Source: Haemaphysalis longicornis
Lineage: Eukaryota; Arthropoda; Arachnida; Ixodida; Ixodidae
NCBI GenBank assembly: GCA_013339765.2
Contig: CM023448.1
Location: 198,254,409 to 198,318,408, forward strand
DNA: 64,000 nt
Reading direction: 5' to 3'
Part shown: positions 11,752 through 24,211 of the stretch, one piece after another
Layout: every line of letters starts with the position of its first letter
Position numbering within the stretch: position 1 is the first letter of the stretch
Made by a program: the position numbers and the translations under genes
Notes under the pieces: generated by a model
What the model was told of the DNA's origin: nothing
What the model saw: the letters and a program-made list of their open reading frames with translations, nothing else
The model's database searches: none

Positions 11752-13245
11752 CTACACCAGATACATACAATTCTGCTCACTCGTACACATGGATCAATTC
11801 CTTCGACTAAAGAAACGAGGCTGGTGTTTACGTTCTTGAAAATGTTGTTCCATTTTTTTTTTTACACTCTGACCTCGAAAGCTTCCTGCGCACGTTTTAA
11901 CCTACGATGGCTATAGAGCTTAGTCTCATAGAAAGTGCGATTCAACTGGTGTTTTGTCCGCCGCGAAGTCGCATCATTTAGCCGGCAGAGAATTGAGCGG
12001 ATTCAGAGTGTACGTGGCTCCTGCAGTCATTCCGCGCTAAAACCACCTTCCCTTCGCAACATGACCCCTCACCAACCTTTTACTTCACATCTTTGTCACA
12101 TGTGTACTAGTATTTTGCAGGATGGTTATTTAATCGAACGCTAAAGTTAATTTACTACTCTTACCACCCAGCTTTCTTTTTATTTTTTAATTCTGGGAGC
12201 ACGAAGGAGGCCCTTTTCAGATATTTTAACGCGTGCGTTAACGCCTGCAACCTCAATAAGCAGAAATTCCACTCCTTCGCGTTGTTGAGGAGCGGCATGG
12301 ATCGCCAATTTTTTTCACAACAAATGACGCCCTTTTTTTCTGATGGAAACGTCCTTTGTGCCTCAAGCATTGCGTATCCACGTTGCAATGCCACCACTCA
12401 GCCGCTACTAACATTCCGTGCCAGTCTTAGGAACCTGCTATAGAAGCGTTTGTAGATGCAATATTTTGCGTACATGAAGCTATCATTTTGAATGCTAAGT
12501 TTGAAAGAGAGCTTTACAAAAATATCAACGTTTTTTGTATAATTGATTGTCAAAAGTTGAACCTTCGAGTTAATACTCTAATAACGTAATCCCTGAAGTC
12601 ATATTTGTTTCGTAATGAGTTCACCAAAAATGTCAGCTCTAAAGTGGCTTAGTTACGGCATTATTTGCTCAAGCTACAGCAGAAGCGCCCGATGCATTCA
12701 TTAAGCTTTCTTTCCAGCCTGATTGGCATCGACATGTCTGTGAAACATGTTTTCTGCTCGGTCATTTTAGTCTAAATCGCCGCACGTATCTCTTGTTTTC
12801 TTGTAACCTAGCTGCCCCCTGCAAATGTTTCAGCAGTGAAGTTCCAGGCGTCGTCCGAATTGTGCAATAGTACAATCGATTTCCGCGTACTGTCGAATAC
12901 ACACGGAAGTGTGGCGCGTTTGCCCGTGCTGTGTAGTAATTTATTTTGGACTAAACCCAAAATTCCTAGCAATATTACGCCTCAGTCTTATGAGAAAAGT
13001 CGACAAAATATAGCCCCAAAGCCCCACTTCAGACAAGGTGAGCTTTAACCTTTACAATATTAGCCCTATCGCTACATTGGATATGCAAATCAAGACCAGT
13101 TCAGCATTTTCAGCATTTATTCATGTCAGATTGCTTCCGTCACGAATGGATCGATGGTTCTTAAAGGCTCGGCGAAGTTCTCTTGTGCAAGTTTCATAGA
13201 ATGTAGAACCTTGATTGTTGTTCAATACCACGTTTGATTGACTGT

Positions 13246-13470
13246 AGGGATTAACCCACCGACGCAACGCAGGCGATGAGGCGCGCCGTAGTGGAGGGCT
13301 CCGGATTAATTTTGACCACCTGGGGATCTTTAACGGGCGCAGAAATCTCGTGCACGTGGGCGTTTTTGCTTTTCGCCTCCATCAGAAAAGCGGCCGCCGT
13401 GGCCGGGAATCGAACCCGCGTCCTCGTGCTCAGCAGCACAACGCCTTAGCCACGCAGCCACCGCGGCGGG
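13246..13470 (-). mobile_element. SINE copy within duplication copy 2
   Basis: This is the counterpart of the SINE at 7828-8057, carried along by the 5-kb duplication. It differs by a few single-base indels, for example in TCGTGCACGTGG against TCGTAGCAACGTGG. Confidence 0.85.
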
Positions 13471-13604
13471 TTAATATTATGTTTAAGAAATGGTTCCAGA
13501 GGGGTGGGAGCCATATCAGGCGCAAGTCAAGGCCCCCCGCCGCGACGGTGCTGTGCTGGTGAGAGCGAGGACATGGTTCAATGTCAGCCGTTGCTGCTCT
13601 CTTT

Positions 13605-13718
13605 CTGATGGAGGAGAAAAACTAAACCCCCATGTGTGGAGATTTCAGCGCACATTAAATGCCCACAGGGGGTCTAAACTAATTCGTAGTTTTCGACTAG
13701 GGCGTGCGTCTTAACCCA
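13605..13718 (+). mobile_element. Decayed SINE fragment, duplication copy 2
   Basis: This is the counterpart of the fragment at 8189-8302. Confidence 0.6.
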
Positions 13719-16700
13719 CGTGAAACTTCAGTGCGTAAGACCAGACTTTGCACTTTGAACTTTGTGGGCGTCACCTTTTTACGACTCACTGCACGAAAAT
13801 GCCAGATATTTCTGCAAAGTTATGTGGCGAAATGATTATTCACTCTGAAAGCTTGCCGTATTAAAAATATTGCTATTTTGAAACAGTTCATCTAGGTTTT
13901 TGAGGGGAGCACCCAATGTCCAACAAAGGGGAGTGTGTCACACTTGTTATTAAGAATAAACAAGATCAGTTATCCTTGATCTGTACGAACAGCCTTACGA
14001 ACAATTTACATGCATTGCGTCAACCGGCATTAACACATCAGCACACTACCGCATTCATTATCGCGTGTAATAACGTATGTTTTGCCTTACCCGCCGTCAC
14101 AGTGCCGTGCACCGTGCCGCTTTTATTCTTTTGAGAAGAAAAAGTTTATTCCTGAATGACGTACAAAACATTCTCACATTTGTAATGGACCCGCAGCCGA
14201 GGGATAGTGCCGGGTTCATCATAAAAGATGCGAGAGATATTTGAGGGTTAACAATGTGCAGTAAATACGAGTGTGCCGTGGAAGCTTATTCGCAGTTTCT
14301 GTCTCAGTCGTCCGTATAGGGGCCCTCACAACAAAATTACTATTTTTTATGAATCGAACTGTAATAGCCTAACTGTGGCAAAAAAAAAGAAATTAGGAAT
14401 CGATCGTACTCAAAACATACCTCAAGCAAAAACTGACGCAGCGCAGTACTATTTCAGCACCCCGTCTTAGGCAGGAGGTGTCACCGCCCAAAATAAACAC
14501 TTCCCACCGCAATGTTTCAATCCGAATGTTTGCCCTACGGATGGAGCCACACCAATTTGCCCTTCTTTTAATGAAAAGTTCAATTCCAATTGAACAGTTC
14601 TCGCAGTTAGAAGACAGATTGCCTTCATGGTTAGCATATAGCACGTTTATAGGAATTTATTTCTTTCCAATCGTCTTCATGTTTAACGTACAACAATTTT
14701 ATAGGAAGCTTTTATTTCTTGCCAACTGAAAGTGCTTTATTCACAAAAGTCAAAACCATGGTAAATTTAATTTTGCACACACAAAATGAGCCTTTTTACA
14801 ATTAGCAGAAATGTTTTCTAGACAAACTGTTACGCAAAAGGGCAGATTTTAAAGCAAGTAATGTCGTTGGGGATGAAATACGAAAAACAGGGACTTCAAT
14901 TTTTTTTTTTTTCGCAGAGCAATTTCATGACATGAAGAAAGTTTGGAGGTATACCCTTTTTATTTATAATCCCTGGAATTTGACAGTGGACAAAGGCGAA
15001 AGCGCCTAGTATGTAAGTGACGCCCCAATTCTTTCGTGCGAAACTTACGCTGTTTCTTACACAACCAAACTCAGTTTCACAGTGTGGAATAAATCTCCCT
15101 TCTGATGCAAAGAAAATAAAACGATTAACAGCAAAAAAAATCATCGTGACACCTCATTACCACTCTCATCTGACCACATCCGAAAGGTCATACGCCACGT
15201 GGCGCCCCAGTCACGTAGCTACTGGTGCTTGTTGGAAAGGTCGGGTGCAATTTTAATGAATGCCGAAAAAATATCGACGTTTGCAAATTTCTCACCAACA
15301 CGTGTCATCCGGATTTTCTCCCAGCGGTATTAAAAGTTCACAACCGAGAGACTTCATTTGTCTCCATTGGTTAAAAAGTTTAACTAAGAATTTCTCGTGT
15401 ATGGGATTTCGTCAGTTCTGCGAAATACCGAGATCAGTTATTTTATATACCTTTACGAAGAGAAAAATTTACATTGCTATCATTGCGACAGTGTGACTAT
15501 GCCTTAGCACTCCATCTCCTCCAACTACCGTCTTGTCCACTCAACTTCGTCAATCTCTATTCCTCTCACTGTGTCATGCGGCGATATTTATAAGCAATGT
15601 TAGCTCAGGCTAAAGCCACTATTATTTGCAAGTTTTAATAATTTCTGACTTTCTTGAAGTACGTACTTGCAGGTCCTTTTCGAGCCCACCGCCAATGTCG
15701 CTACGATTAACTTTTTGCAGTGAAACAGCGCTCGGCGATCATCTCCATTCAAGCAAACAGCATAAGGAAAGCGGTACAATGTTGCTGTTACCTTTCTTGT
15801 CACCGCAGGGGTATACTTCGACGTCGTCGATGGCACAGAAAAACGGAGTTTCCACATCCTTTTCCGAATAGCATTCATATTCAAGCTGCACGCAAGAGGT
15901 AGATGGTAAAATCACAGCTGTCTCTGGCTTTTTTTGCCAAGCATTAAAAGCTTAGAGCGCGAATCACGCTACTGCACTTGGGAGCTTCGATGCAAAATAC
16001 ACTGAGTGCGTCCTACACTTCTGACGCGAGGGGGGCGGAGGACTTCCCACGGGGGAGCGTTGCGCACGCGTTAAAGGGGAACTAAGCGCATATGCTAATA
16101 TACATGAGCCCGTTGGTTGGAAACCCGAACTCGGTGGCCTTTTTACAACAGAAGCGAGAAACAGCCCTGTACACGGCGTCCTCTGCACGCTGAGGGAGTC
16201 CCAGGTGGACAGAATTCATAACGGAGCTCTCTACTAGTTGCAAAAAAACAGCACTCAAAACAAGTCAGGTAGAAGAAACGGGCATACACCGCGCTCACTT
16301 CCTACAAACGTTCAATATGAAAAACAACGAATATGCACCGGTAAGGGCAGAAACAAAAGCAAGACGAACATTCGTATGGAAACATGAAAACAGTATACGT
16401 GAGTGATGTGTAGTGTGATCGCAATGCTTGGGACTTTATCCCCATCTGCAGCATATCTATAGAGGCTGAGCTCGCGCACCGCTGTACCTTTTTGGGAAGT
16501 ACAAAGGCCGCATTTATTTCTGCCACGCTGTCTCTCTACTGCTTGAGAGGCAAATTACCTACCTAGCTTCGCAATCCCTGTTACGTACTCATACGGATTG
16601 CTCATGCTGTCTGCCATCCGTCTTTTTATTTGTTTCTCGCATTGCCAGTATGTATTCATTGTTTTCAGATTCAAGAATACTTAGCGGTGAGCGCAGTAAA

Positions 16701-17051
16701 TATCTGTTTCTTGTAGCCATCTTTGATGGGCGCTGTATATATTGCTTATATTCACTGGCGAGGAGCGCATACAGGCAACCGTGTGAGTGCGCCGTCACTC
16801 GTTACGTCGAGCTCCGTGGGATGGCGGTACTTGTCCGTGCTACGCGCATGAGTGTGTTGCACGTCGAACGCAAATTACTGCCTCGCGTGCGATTAATACC
16901 ATCTCTGTTGACACCGCCCTTGAGAATCGGGTTGAAACGGAACAGAGACACGCGCCGGTGTTTTTTTTTTTTTAAGTGCGAATGCACTTCTTAAGCGAGC
17001 CTGAAGCGTCCGCCGCCGTCCGCATAGCAACAGCTGCGGGTGCGCGCGCTT

Positions 17052-17230
17052 CTCGTCTTCCTTGGCAACGGGGGGAGATGGGCGCGCGCTGCCTGGCCGC
17101 TGACATGGCACATACCCACGTGGGGGATTGGCCAGGAATCTCCTCGTCTTCCTTGGCAACGGGGAGAGATGGGCGCGCGCTGCCTGGCCGCTGACATGGC
17201 ACATACCCACGTGGGGGATTGGCCAGGAAT
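17052..17230 (+). repeat. Two-copy tandem repeat, 91-bp unit
   Basis: CTCGTCTTCCTTGGCAACGG recurs at 17052 and 17143; the units continue alike through GGCCGCTGACATGGCACATA and GATTGGCCAGGAATC. It is GC-rich relative to its surroundings. Confidence 0.9.
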
Positions 17231-17737
17231 CGGGCGTGAGAAGGGCTAATGCACCCGCTTAAAGGAGTACTGACACGAAATTTCAAAGCTGAGATCCGCT
17301 CTAGCAATCAAGTACAACGACAACACAAATAGGTGTCTGTGAATAAATGCATCTTTCTTTCGTTGTAGTTGTGTGTGTGTGTGTGATCTCTCTTTCGCGA
17401 ACATTACCGAACCGCGCAAATTCAACTCGTGCATTCGCACTTTCACATTCTTCCCCTCGGGGAAATGCGGGGAATTTTTTTTTTTTTTCATCGGCGTGCG
17501 GACGCAAAGCCCCAAGCCGCGCCGTACCCGTGGCGCATCGGCCATGTCTGTGACCGTTTCCAGTGTTGCCAAGCGAAGAAATCGACCGCTGAACTTTTCA
17601 ACTTATACCACCTATATTTTTTCAAGGTCGATATGCGCCCACTAGTGCGCCTTTATTCCCTTTTTACCACTACTACAGCGCGATCCTTAGCGCAGTTAGG
17701 GCTTTCGCGTGCTGGAGTCCCGGACTTCCTTTTTCAT

Positions 17738-17769
17738 CGCGTCACTCAGTGGGTGCACTGAGTGACGCG
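17738..17769. repeat. Perfect 13-bp hairpin
   Basis: CGCGTCACTCAGT, a 6-base loop GGGTGC, then ACTGAGTGACGCG. T-run and A-run flanks (17729-17734; 17772-17777) add a weaker outer pairing. No function can be assigned. Confidence 0.7.
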
Positions 17770-17867
17770 AATAAAAAGAGCGAGCGCACACCGAGCACAA
17801 GAGCGCAAGGACAAGCAAGCCTGATGAGCAAGCTGCGCGCGAGACATGCAGCTTACCAACTTACCGC

Positions 17868-18720
17868 CGATGATGATGATGATGATGATGATTATTGCTA
17901 TTGGTTTCCCCTTTGAAGCGGGGTGATGACATCTCTTATTACCAAAAAGGACTAATATAACCATGTTTTACACCCTTGGTTTAATACTAGCGCTGCTTAG
18001 GGCAGGCACTAAAGCTTATTAGGCCCGAAATACTTTTTTTCCCTGTTACAGGTGGTAACTGTCCTAGGCAATATTCCCCTCTCTGCTTTTCGTCCACCAG
18101 CATTCTAATCTTCTTTTCGTCCCCTCGACAGATTTGAAGTTAACTTCCTCTCTGATACCCTTAAATCCTAGGGCTTCTGGAAGCCCAATATTCCCTTCAT
18201 GTAGATTTGGATGGATACCCTCACATTCTAACACTATGTGCCGCATAGTTTCTGTTTCTTTTCCGCAGACCACGCATACCCCATCATTTTGTGAATACTT
18301 CCCCACAAAACTCTTAGTTCGCAGGCAAACCTGCTCTAGCCTCAAAAAGCAAAGCACTGCCCTGGGAATTATCGTACAAATTTCCTTTCTGATGTTCAAT
18401 TTCTCAGCCCTGTACACCTCTAACGACGTTTTAGCTTCCATTTTTTCCCTCCATTTATTCGTTTCAATCTGCCTTGCCTCTTTTTTGGTTACCTTGGCTG
18501 TTGGATTCTCCACTGTTCTTTCCGTATTTCATCGTTAGCCTTCTGGTCTTTCTTAACCACTGCGTGTCCACGCTTTTCAAGTATAGGTACCTAAAAACCT
18601 AAGCTGCCCACCTTCGTTGATCCATTGCCCTCAACCTCATCTCAAAGCATATTTTACTCTGTGCTTCTCTAACTTCAAAACGACGCCCAGCCCATACCTC
18701 CCTGAAACTGCTTCGTTAGT
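17868..18720 (-). mobile_element. 3' end of a LINE (family L-m), C-terminal Cys/His motif
   Basis: A minus-strand open frame at 18513-18064 encodes the C-terminal end of a non-LTR retrotransposon ORF2: CVVCGKETETMRHIVLECEG is a Cys-x2-Cys...His...Cys motif typical after the reverse transcriptase, preceded by LRTKSFVGKYSQNDG. Upstream, across a frame shift (to about 18720), REAQSKICFEMRLRAMDQ belongs to the same protein. The frame ends at 18064, and a 3' UTR runs to an (ATC)n tail at 17893-17868. It is truncated at the 5' side. Two other pieces of the family are at 36590-39050 and 41900-42450. Confidence 0.75.
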
Positions 18721-18775
18721 TGTTTTTCCATGCGCGCCTAAGGTCAAACGTCATACCGTCTCTCTGCGTTTACTT

Positions 18776-18798
18776 CCCCCCCCCCCCCCCCCCCCCCC
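18776..18798. repeat. Poly-C run
   Basis: About 23 consecutive C on the plus strand; similar tracts occur at about 44813-44832. The exact length is doubtful in any assembly. Confidence 0.9.
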
Positions 18799-18799
18799 A

Positions 18800-20740
18800 C
18801 CTCCGCTCCTTCCTTCCAGCATCCTCCCTTCATCTCTACACCCCACCCCTTGCCGCACGTATTTCTAAGCGGACGCCTCGTAGTCGAACTAACATCGGGA
18901 AAAAATGGAGGGGATATACGCAAGTGGCCATACGAGCTACTTCTAGTAGTACGCGGTTAAATGATAGTCAGAGTCCCTAAAAGTGAGCGCAGTTGGCCTG
19001 TCGGTTCACTGTGAGTGGAGCTCAGCGGAAATGAATTTGGAAATGCGTTAAATGCTTGTGACAAATCGATGGAAATAAGCATGCTGTTATTTCGCGATTT
19101 GTTTTTATTTTGCACAAACGCAACATGACCCAGGAACGCCATAACACATACATATGGTAGTTGGAAGCAAAGCCCACTGGGGTGGAATCCCTACTCCTCC
19201 AAGCAAAGGTGCATTATACGACAAGAAGGGAAAACAAAAATGCATCACGGACCTTTTCGTGCACGGTGCACAATGCACATCTAAAATGATGCGACAGGGA
19301 GCCATCAGACGTTAAACTCACATATAGAAGAATACAAACACAACCCACTGCTCAAACTTTAAACGGCAAGGCGGGTTTTCCTCGAGCGGTTCTTTTTTTA
19401 GCCAACGTCGTCTCCGGAATTTTCGGATATCATAATCTTTTTATTGCCACTTACCTTGTGCTCTGTTCTGGCGCTGTAGCTTACTTCCGCTGGCGTCCAT
19501 CTCTTGGGCAGTAGTGACGAAGTCATGTGCCACAGCGTCTGGTCCGTTTCTTCTAGGAGAATATTGAGGCATAGACGACATGGGCATAGAGGGCTCCGTT
19601 TTGTACTTGTGACACATTTGGAACTATCTTTTCACTCGTACAAAGCATTTCGCGCACAAACGCGGCGGGGAAAACATGCAGCGTGCGTGGGCCGTCACCG
19701 GCGCTATTGTGCTACCCGACAGCAACTTCCCTCGCCCACGCGATAATTTGTTCGGAAATATACAAAGGTGCCGCTCGGCTGTTTGCATTTGTAATCTCAC
19801 AAAACATTGCCAAAATAACAATTTCACCCTCGCCGTCTTCAAGAGGGCTAAGTATAGCTGCAGCTTTTTACTACTGCAAGCTTCATTGCAGCTGATATTC
19901 AACCAAAATGTTTTCTATGCCTAGCATCATAGAAGTTATTCTACCACCCGTCCATATACACCATTCAAACACAACAATTAATTCGGGCATCTACTTTAGA
20001 AGCGCAACGTGGGAGCCGGTATATTCTGTTGCATGTCTGTTTCCAAGATAAACTTAACAAGAAAAAAGGCGTTCACACACCTTCGCCCAAGGACAAAAAG
20101 CCAAGCAAAAACGCGAACATATTTTCAAAACTGTGTATTGTACCTCTCCCCCCTCCCCCGAACAGTGTATTTCTGTGTATTTCTGACCCTTGTCATTCTG
20201 TGGCGGCTTGATTTACCCTTTCTCAGGGGCGTTGGTCGTCTCGTTCCTTTCAAGATTCCGTTCTCCCGTATGGAAAATACTATAAAGGAATTGCCCGAGT
20301 AACTTTCCGGTATATCGTTTTTGGTGAGATTCTGTTGATGTGGGGAACGCTTTAAAAGGTGCAAAATGTCCGCAGAATTTTTTTTTTTTCTCTTCGGGAA
20401 AAATGCGTGCGGAACCTCCCCACTGCTGGCAGGGCTGTTTCGTAAGCGGGAAAAAAATTACCTAATGTCAGGTTTTGCTGCACAGCAGTTTTTAATCCCG
20501 GTTTCAGGTTCCGAATGAGGCGCACCAGGAGACCACGTTGCGGCCTGGCTTCCGGCACGTAATAAAAAAAACGTAGGCACTGGTTTGGTTCCTTCTTGAG
20601 AGCCGGCGAGGTGAAGATTCCAGAATACCCTTTTTTTGCAGGAATCCAGTAGGCCGTGTAAGAGCCTGAAAATCGACGGAGACCAGAAACATATTCGTTG
20701 TTAATTCACGCGTGTCCGACCACCTGTCACGCCATATCTT
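18800..20740. other. No feature recognised
   Basis: Mixed sequence with homopolymers and short frames only. No conserved motif or repeat match to other parts of the window was noticed. Confidence 0.35.
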
Positions 20741-20743
20741 TAA

Positions 20744-20959
20744 TCACTGCAGTCGTCCAACAACCCCAAGCCACATTTGCTGGCTTCCAGCGCCTATAAA
20801 GTTCACGCCAACCTTACAAAAACTCCCGTTGATATGATTCTCTGTCGTGCACCCATATAACAAATCGCTGCGTCGAAAGGGTTCACTCTGGCTAATAGAG
20901 AAGCCCGACATGTATGTCCCATTCATCTGCGGTTTATCATACATTAAGTAAAGAGGCAT
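20744..20959 (-). CDS. Unidentified 71-codon open frame
   Basis: It starts near MPLYLMYDKPQMNG and ends GVVGRLQ followed by a stop. Composition is balanced and not low-complexity, with FCKVGVNFIGAGSQQ near the end. A possible acceptor (gtaccggtag) lies just upstream of the ATG. No family was recognised, and it could be a repeat-derived or chance frame. Confidence 0.2.
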   Translation of the reverse strand: MPLYLMYDKPQMNGTYMSGFSISQSEPFRRSDLLYGCTTENHINGSFCKVGVNFIGAGSQQMWLGVVGRLQ

Positions 20960-20998
20960 AGCCTCCTACCGGTACTCCCTAGGTATAACTGGTGACGC

Positions 20999-21454
20999 TT
21001 TAAAGGGACCCTGCAACACTTTTTTGAATTTTTCTTAATCTTAAATGCTTGCAGAACGTAGCCACCCAACACACCCAGTGCTTAGATTAGGGGGTCACAA
21101 AGTACCTCAGCCAAAAATTACTGCTCTATGCTCATCAGATAACTTGGAAACTCGCTCAAAAGATTTTTCTCTTTCCCGGTCTTGACGTTCTTTAACGGCT
21201 CGAATTACGCCACTAAGGCCATGTGGCGGCTGTTGGCCGGTTTTCCTTCAGTTGCCGCAATTAACACTTTTCGATGGCAACTTTAAAAATAAAGCCACAA
21301 AAACAAAACAGAAACGGAAGGCGTATCTGCAGCGACGAGCAAATCACGCAGTGCCGCTCCGTGCATGCTGGCGATAACTATAGCTTTCACAGTGGTTTTA
21401 GACGCGAAGGGAAGAGTGAAAGCGCTTATCGAAACTGTTGCACGGTCCCTTTAA
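20999..21454. mobile_element. MITE, TTAA-flanked, TIR AGGGACCCTGCAACA
   Basis: The left end TTAAAGGGACCCTGCAACA is mirrored by TGTTGCACGGTCCCTTTAA on the right. The interior (GGCGTATCTGC, CAAATCACGCAGTGCCGCTC, GCGATAACTATAGCTTTC) matches each arm of the foldback element at about 52886-53713. TTAA at both ends points to piggyBac-like target choice. It has no coding capacity. Confidence 0.8.
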
Positions 21455-22555
21455 TATACATTGAGCAGTAGAGGCTCATAAACTGTTCGCCATAAAGAAT
21501 GTACACAGATTTTACAAATCTCTGGGTTCAGAAATACCAATTCGTAGAAAAAGGGGCGGTGTGTACAACAGCCGGGAGAAATCTGACAAATATTGTTATT
21601 TTGAAGGTGCATGTATTCTGACATTCGTATTACCGAAATATCGTTTCATTTAAAAAAAAAGGGCCGCGGTGCAGGATTATGCAAAAAACCACAGGTAAAT
21701 CTGGAAACTTTGTTAAAGCAGTTTGTTAAAAACAGACGCTGCCTGGCACAGGCGGCGCTGTTACGAATCACCGGCCCCGACAAGCCGGGCCAATGCATGT
21801 TAGCGCCCGCCGCGGACAATGCTACTCTGCCTTATAGAGTTCTAATGCTTTCGGCATGCCAGTGTCCTAGCGTACTATAGTTTTTCCCTACTCGCCATGT
21901 ATTAAACCATGAAGTTTGGCTGTTGGCTCTTCGTTATCGCAACGGATGCAGCTCTCCTGCAAATCGCTCGCCAACCACACTACGTCGGCACGGCAGGGGC
22001 AATACGCGTACGCTTTCTTCTTGTAACAGCGTGAAAGTGCGGTGAACCAGGATGCATCTAGCGCATCCTTGTATCGTGTTACGATGGCACTCCCCCCTAC
22101 TCTTTCCCTCTATCCCCCCTCCACTTGGAACGAACGAGTGATTAGAAGCTTTCACTGCGCAATCTCACGGGGCGCTGGCTTGACCTTGGCTGAGCTTGAA
22201 GTTTATGTTGTCACTGGAAGCCGTTTTCTGGGTGTGATAGAGATTTCGCTCGAAAAAACTGAGGCGGCTTTGCTCCACTGCACTCCTCTGACAAACTGCT
22301 GCTTTTAAAGGTGCCAGATTTATGGATAACGATACCGTACACACGATCAATCGGGAAATGTGGCATCCGCACACACATATTTCTCAATGAAAAACGTAAT
22401 CCTTAAGTTAAATAATCTCACAGCGCTGTCCGTATTTTGCTAGCCTTCCTAGGTCACTCTATCGCAGTGCCTGGTCATTCACTATATGGACATAAAACCA
22501 ACCCACAGTCTCTTTTAAGAGTAAAAAAACCAATCAGATTGCTGGCTTGTGTTTC
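21455..22555. other. No feature recognised
   Basis: Short frames only; nothing domain-like and no repeat match within the window. Confidence 0.35.
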
Positions 22556-22559
22556 CCGT

Positions 22560-22737
22560 GAGCTGGGAAACATGCCGTAGTGCCATGCGGCGGGTTGATA
22601 TTGACCACCCAAGGATCTTTAACGTGCGCGGAAATCTCGACAAATATTCGCCACTATCAGAAAAACGGTCACCGCTAACAGAATCGAACCAGCGGCCTGC
22701 GGCGCAGCACCACAATGCGTTAGCCACGGCGGCGGGT
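22560..22737 (-). mobile_element. Degenerate SINE (minus)
   Basis: Read on the minus strand: CCCGCCGCCGTGGCTAACG, B-box region GGTTCGATTCTG, then GAGATTTCCGCGCACGTTAA and GATCCTTGGGTGGTCAA. It is shorter and more diverged than the copies at 7828 and 34939. Confidence 0.75.
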
Positions 22738-23547
22738 GCCTTCAAGAGCCTCATCACATTCTAGTGGAAAATTCGCGGAAGTTTCTGTTTAATTGGCCTG
22801 CCCACGTGAACAGCTGCACGGCATGACGAACTAGTTGTAGCAATAAGGGTTTCCTGAACAGACATCTGAAATATACTGTCATCCCCATTATTTGCTCTTG
22901 TCATGAGCGAGTCGAAAAGGGCACGCGTTACATTGTTGGCTTGAAGAAGCTACATAGCACCCAAACCAACTTTTGTGCTCGCTTTAATAGCACAAAAAGA
23001 ACTTTACACGACGCTGCAGCCATGACGATAACCCCCTGTGCTCATGTTTCCATCTTTTCAAGAGAGACCTAGGGTATAACTTTTTAATTCGTAGTTTTGC
23101 GTGGTGAACTGCAGCTAAAAAGTCACGTCCGAGCTCCACTGCGGGGTCTGAATGTTTTCATGTCTGCCTACGGTAGCGGTTGAACTCGCAATTAAAGCAC
23201 AAACCTCCATGTATTAAAAGCGCGCCTTCTACTTTGCGCGACTCCAAAGGGCAAAAGAAAAGGAGGCACGTAAAGGACTGAGCGGGCAGTCAGGGAAGAG
23301 AGATGTTTATGCGCAGTCAGCACGTTTGTTTCCAGCCTTGCGCCTTTGGGTTTGTTCGGATGCTCATTAAACGCACCAGGCTCGGCCCATTTTATTACAG
23401 CTTGTGCCCGACTGGGTGCACTATGTTTGAAAGTTCTGCGAGGTCATTTTTATTTTTTATTTTTCATACTGTGAGCCCTTCCGGGCTGTTACAGGAATGG
23501 ATGGGGGGGGGGGACAATGCAAGGTTCACACAAAGAATGTATTCAAT

Positions 23548-23835
23548 TTTTAGCACGAAAGTGTTTTATTCCCGGATACACAAATATTTTACTGTCGTCA
23601 TATCCGTCACGGGAGTGACGCCAAGACAACGAAGCAAGCGGCCTGTAAAGCGTGCACCCCTGCACACCGGGTCTTCTTTCGGGAAAGCACCCGTTAGTAC
23701 TAAAGAGTACATTGAATTTAGGGTTGTTTGTTTTCCGGTTTTATATTTTAGCACGAAAGTGTTTTATGCCAGGATACACCAAGATTTCACTAACGTCATA
23801 TCCGTCACGGAAATCACGCCAGTGCACCTTTGCCA
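23548..23835 (+). repeat. 202-bp-spaced direct repeat of a coding-looking segment
   Basis: AGCACGAAAGTGTTTTAT recurs at about 23550 and 23752, followed each time by a similar 70-bp stretch (ATATCCGTCACGG). Both fall in one long open frame (23303-24127) and read STKVFYxRIHxxFTxVISVT twice. The frame has no other recognised domain, contains a homopolymer-encoded Phe run, and is treated as repeat-derived. Confidence 0.7.
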
Positions 23836-24211
23836 AAGAGACCCGCCAGCAGGACGTTGTTCCCCAAGCACACCCACAAGACAGCCGCCGACCCGCAAAT
23901 CATGCTCAGCTGCAGATTTCGCTGCACATTTCACTTGCGTGTTTTACCGATTCTATGACAGAGGAATCAACCACAGTTTTTTTTTTTTTTTTTACAAAAG
24001 CGTCAACTATATTGTTGATAGCAAATACTCATGGGTTCAAGTTGTTCCACTCAACAATTGTTATAACAATGAAAGAGTGCTTGATGTAACCCCATGCAAT
24101 ATTGTAATGATAGCACAAGTAAGGTAGATGTGTATTTATTGGTATGCACATGATGACTTCTCTGTCGCAGATTGCTCTTTGCTGGTAATTCAGAACTACG
24201 AGGGAAACATT

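Larger units (their letters stand above)
11702..16688 (+). repeat. Copy 2 of the 5-kb direct duplication
   Basis: This is the near-identical second copy of 6287-11272. It begins inside the sequence of MAM-B exon 1 and ends at ATACTTAGCGGT before unique sequence resumes (GAGCGCAGTAAA). It may be a recent tandem duplication in the genome or an unresolved haplotype left by assembly; the indel-dominated differences are compatible with the second. Confidence 0.92.

Noticed and set aside
6287..16688. The two 5-kb copies considered as long terminal repeats of one element
   Set aside because: The 429-bp interior has no gag or pol, and the copies carry host exon and SINE sequence, so this is a segmental duplication or an assembly effect.
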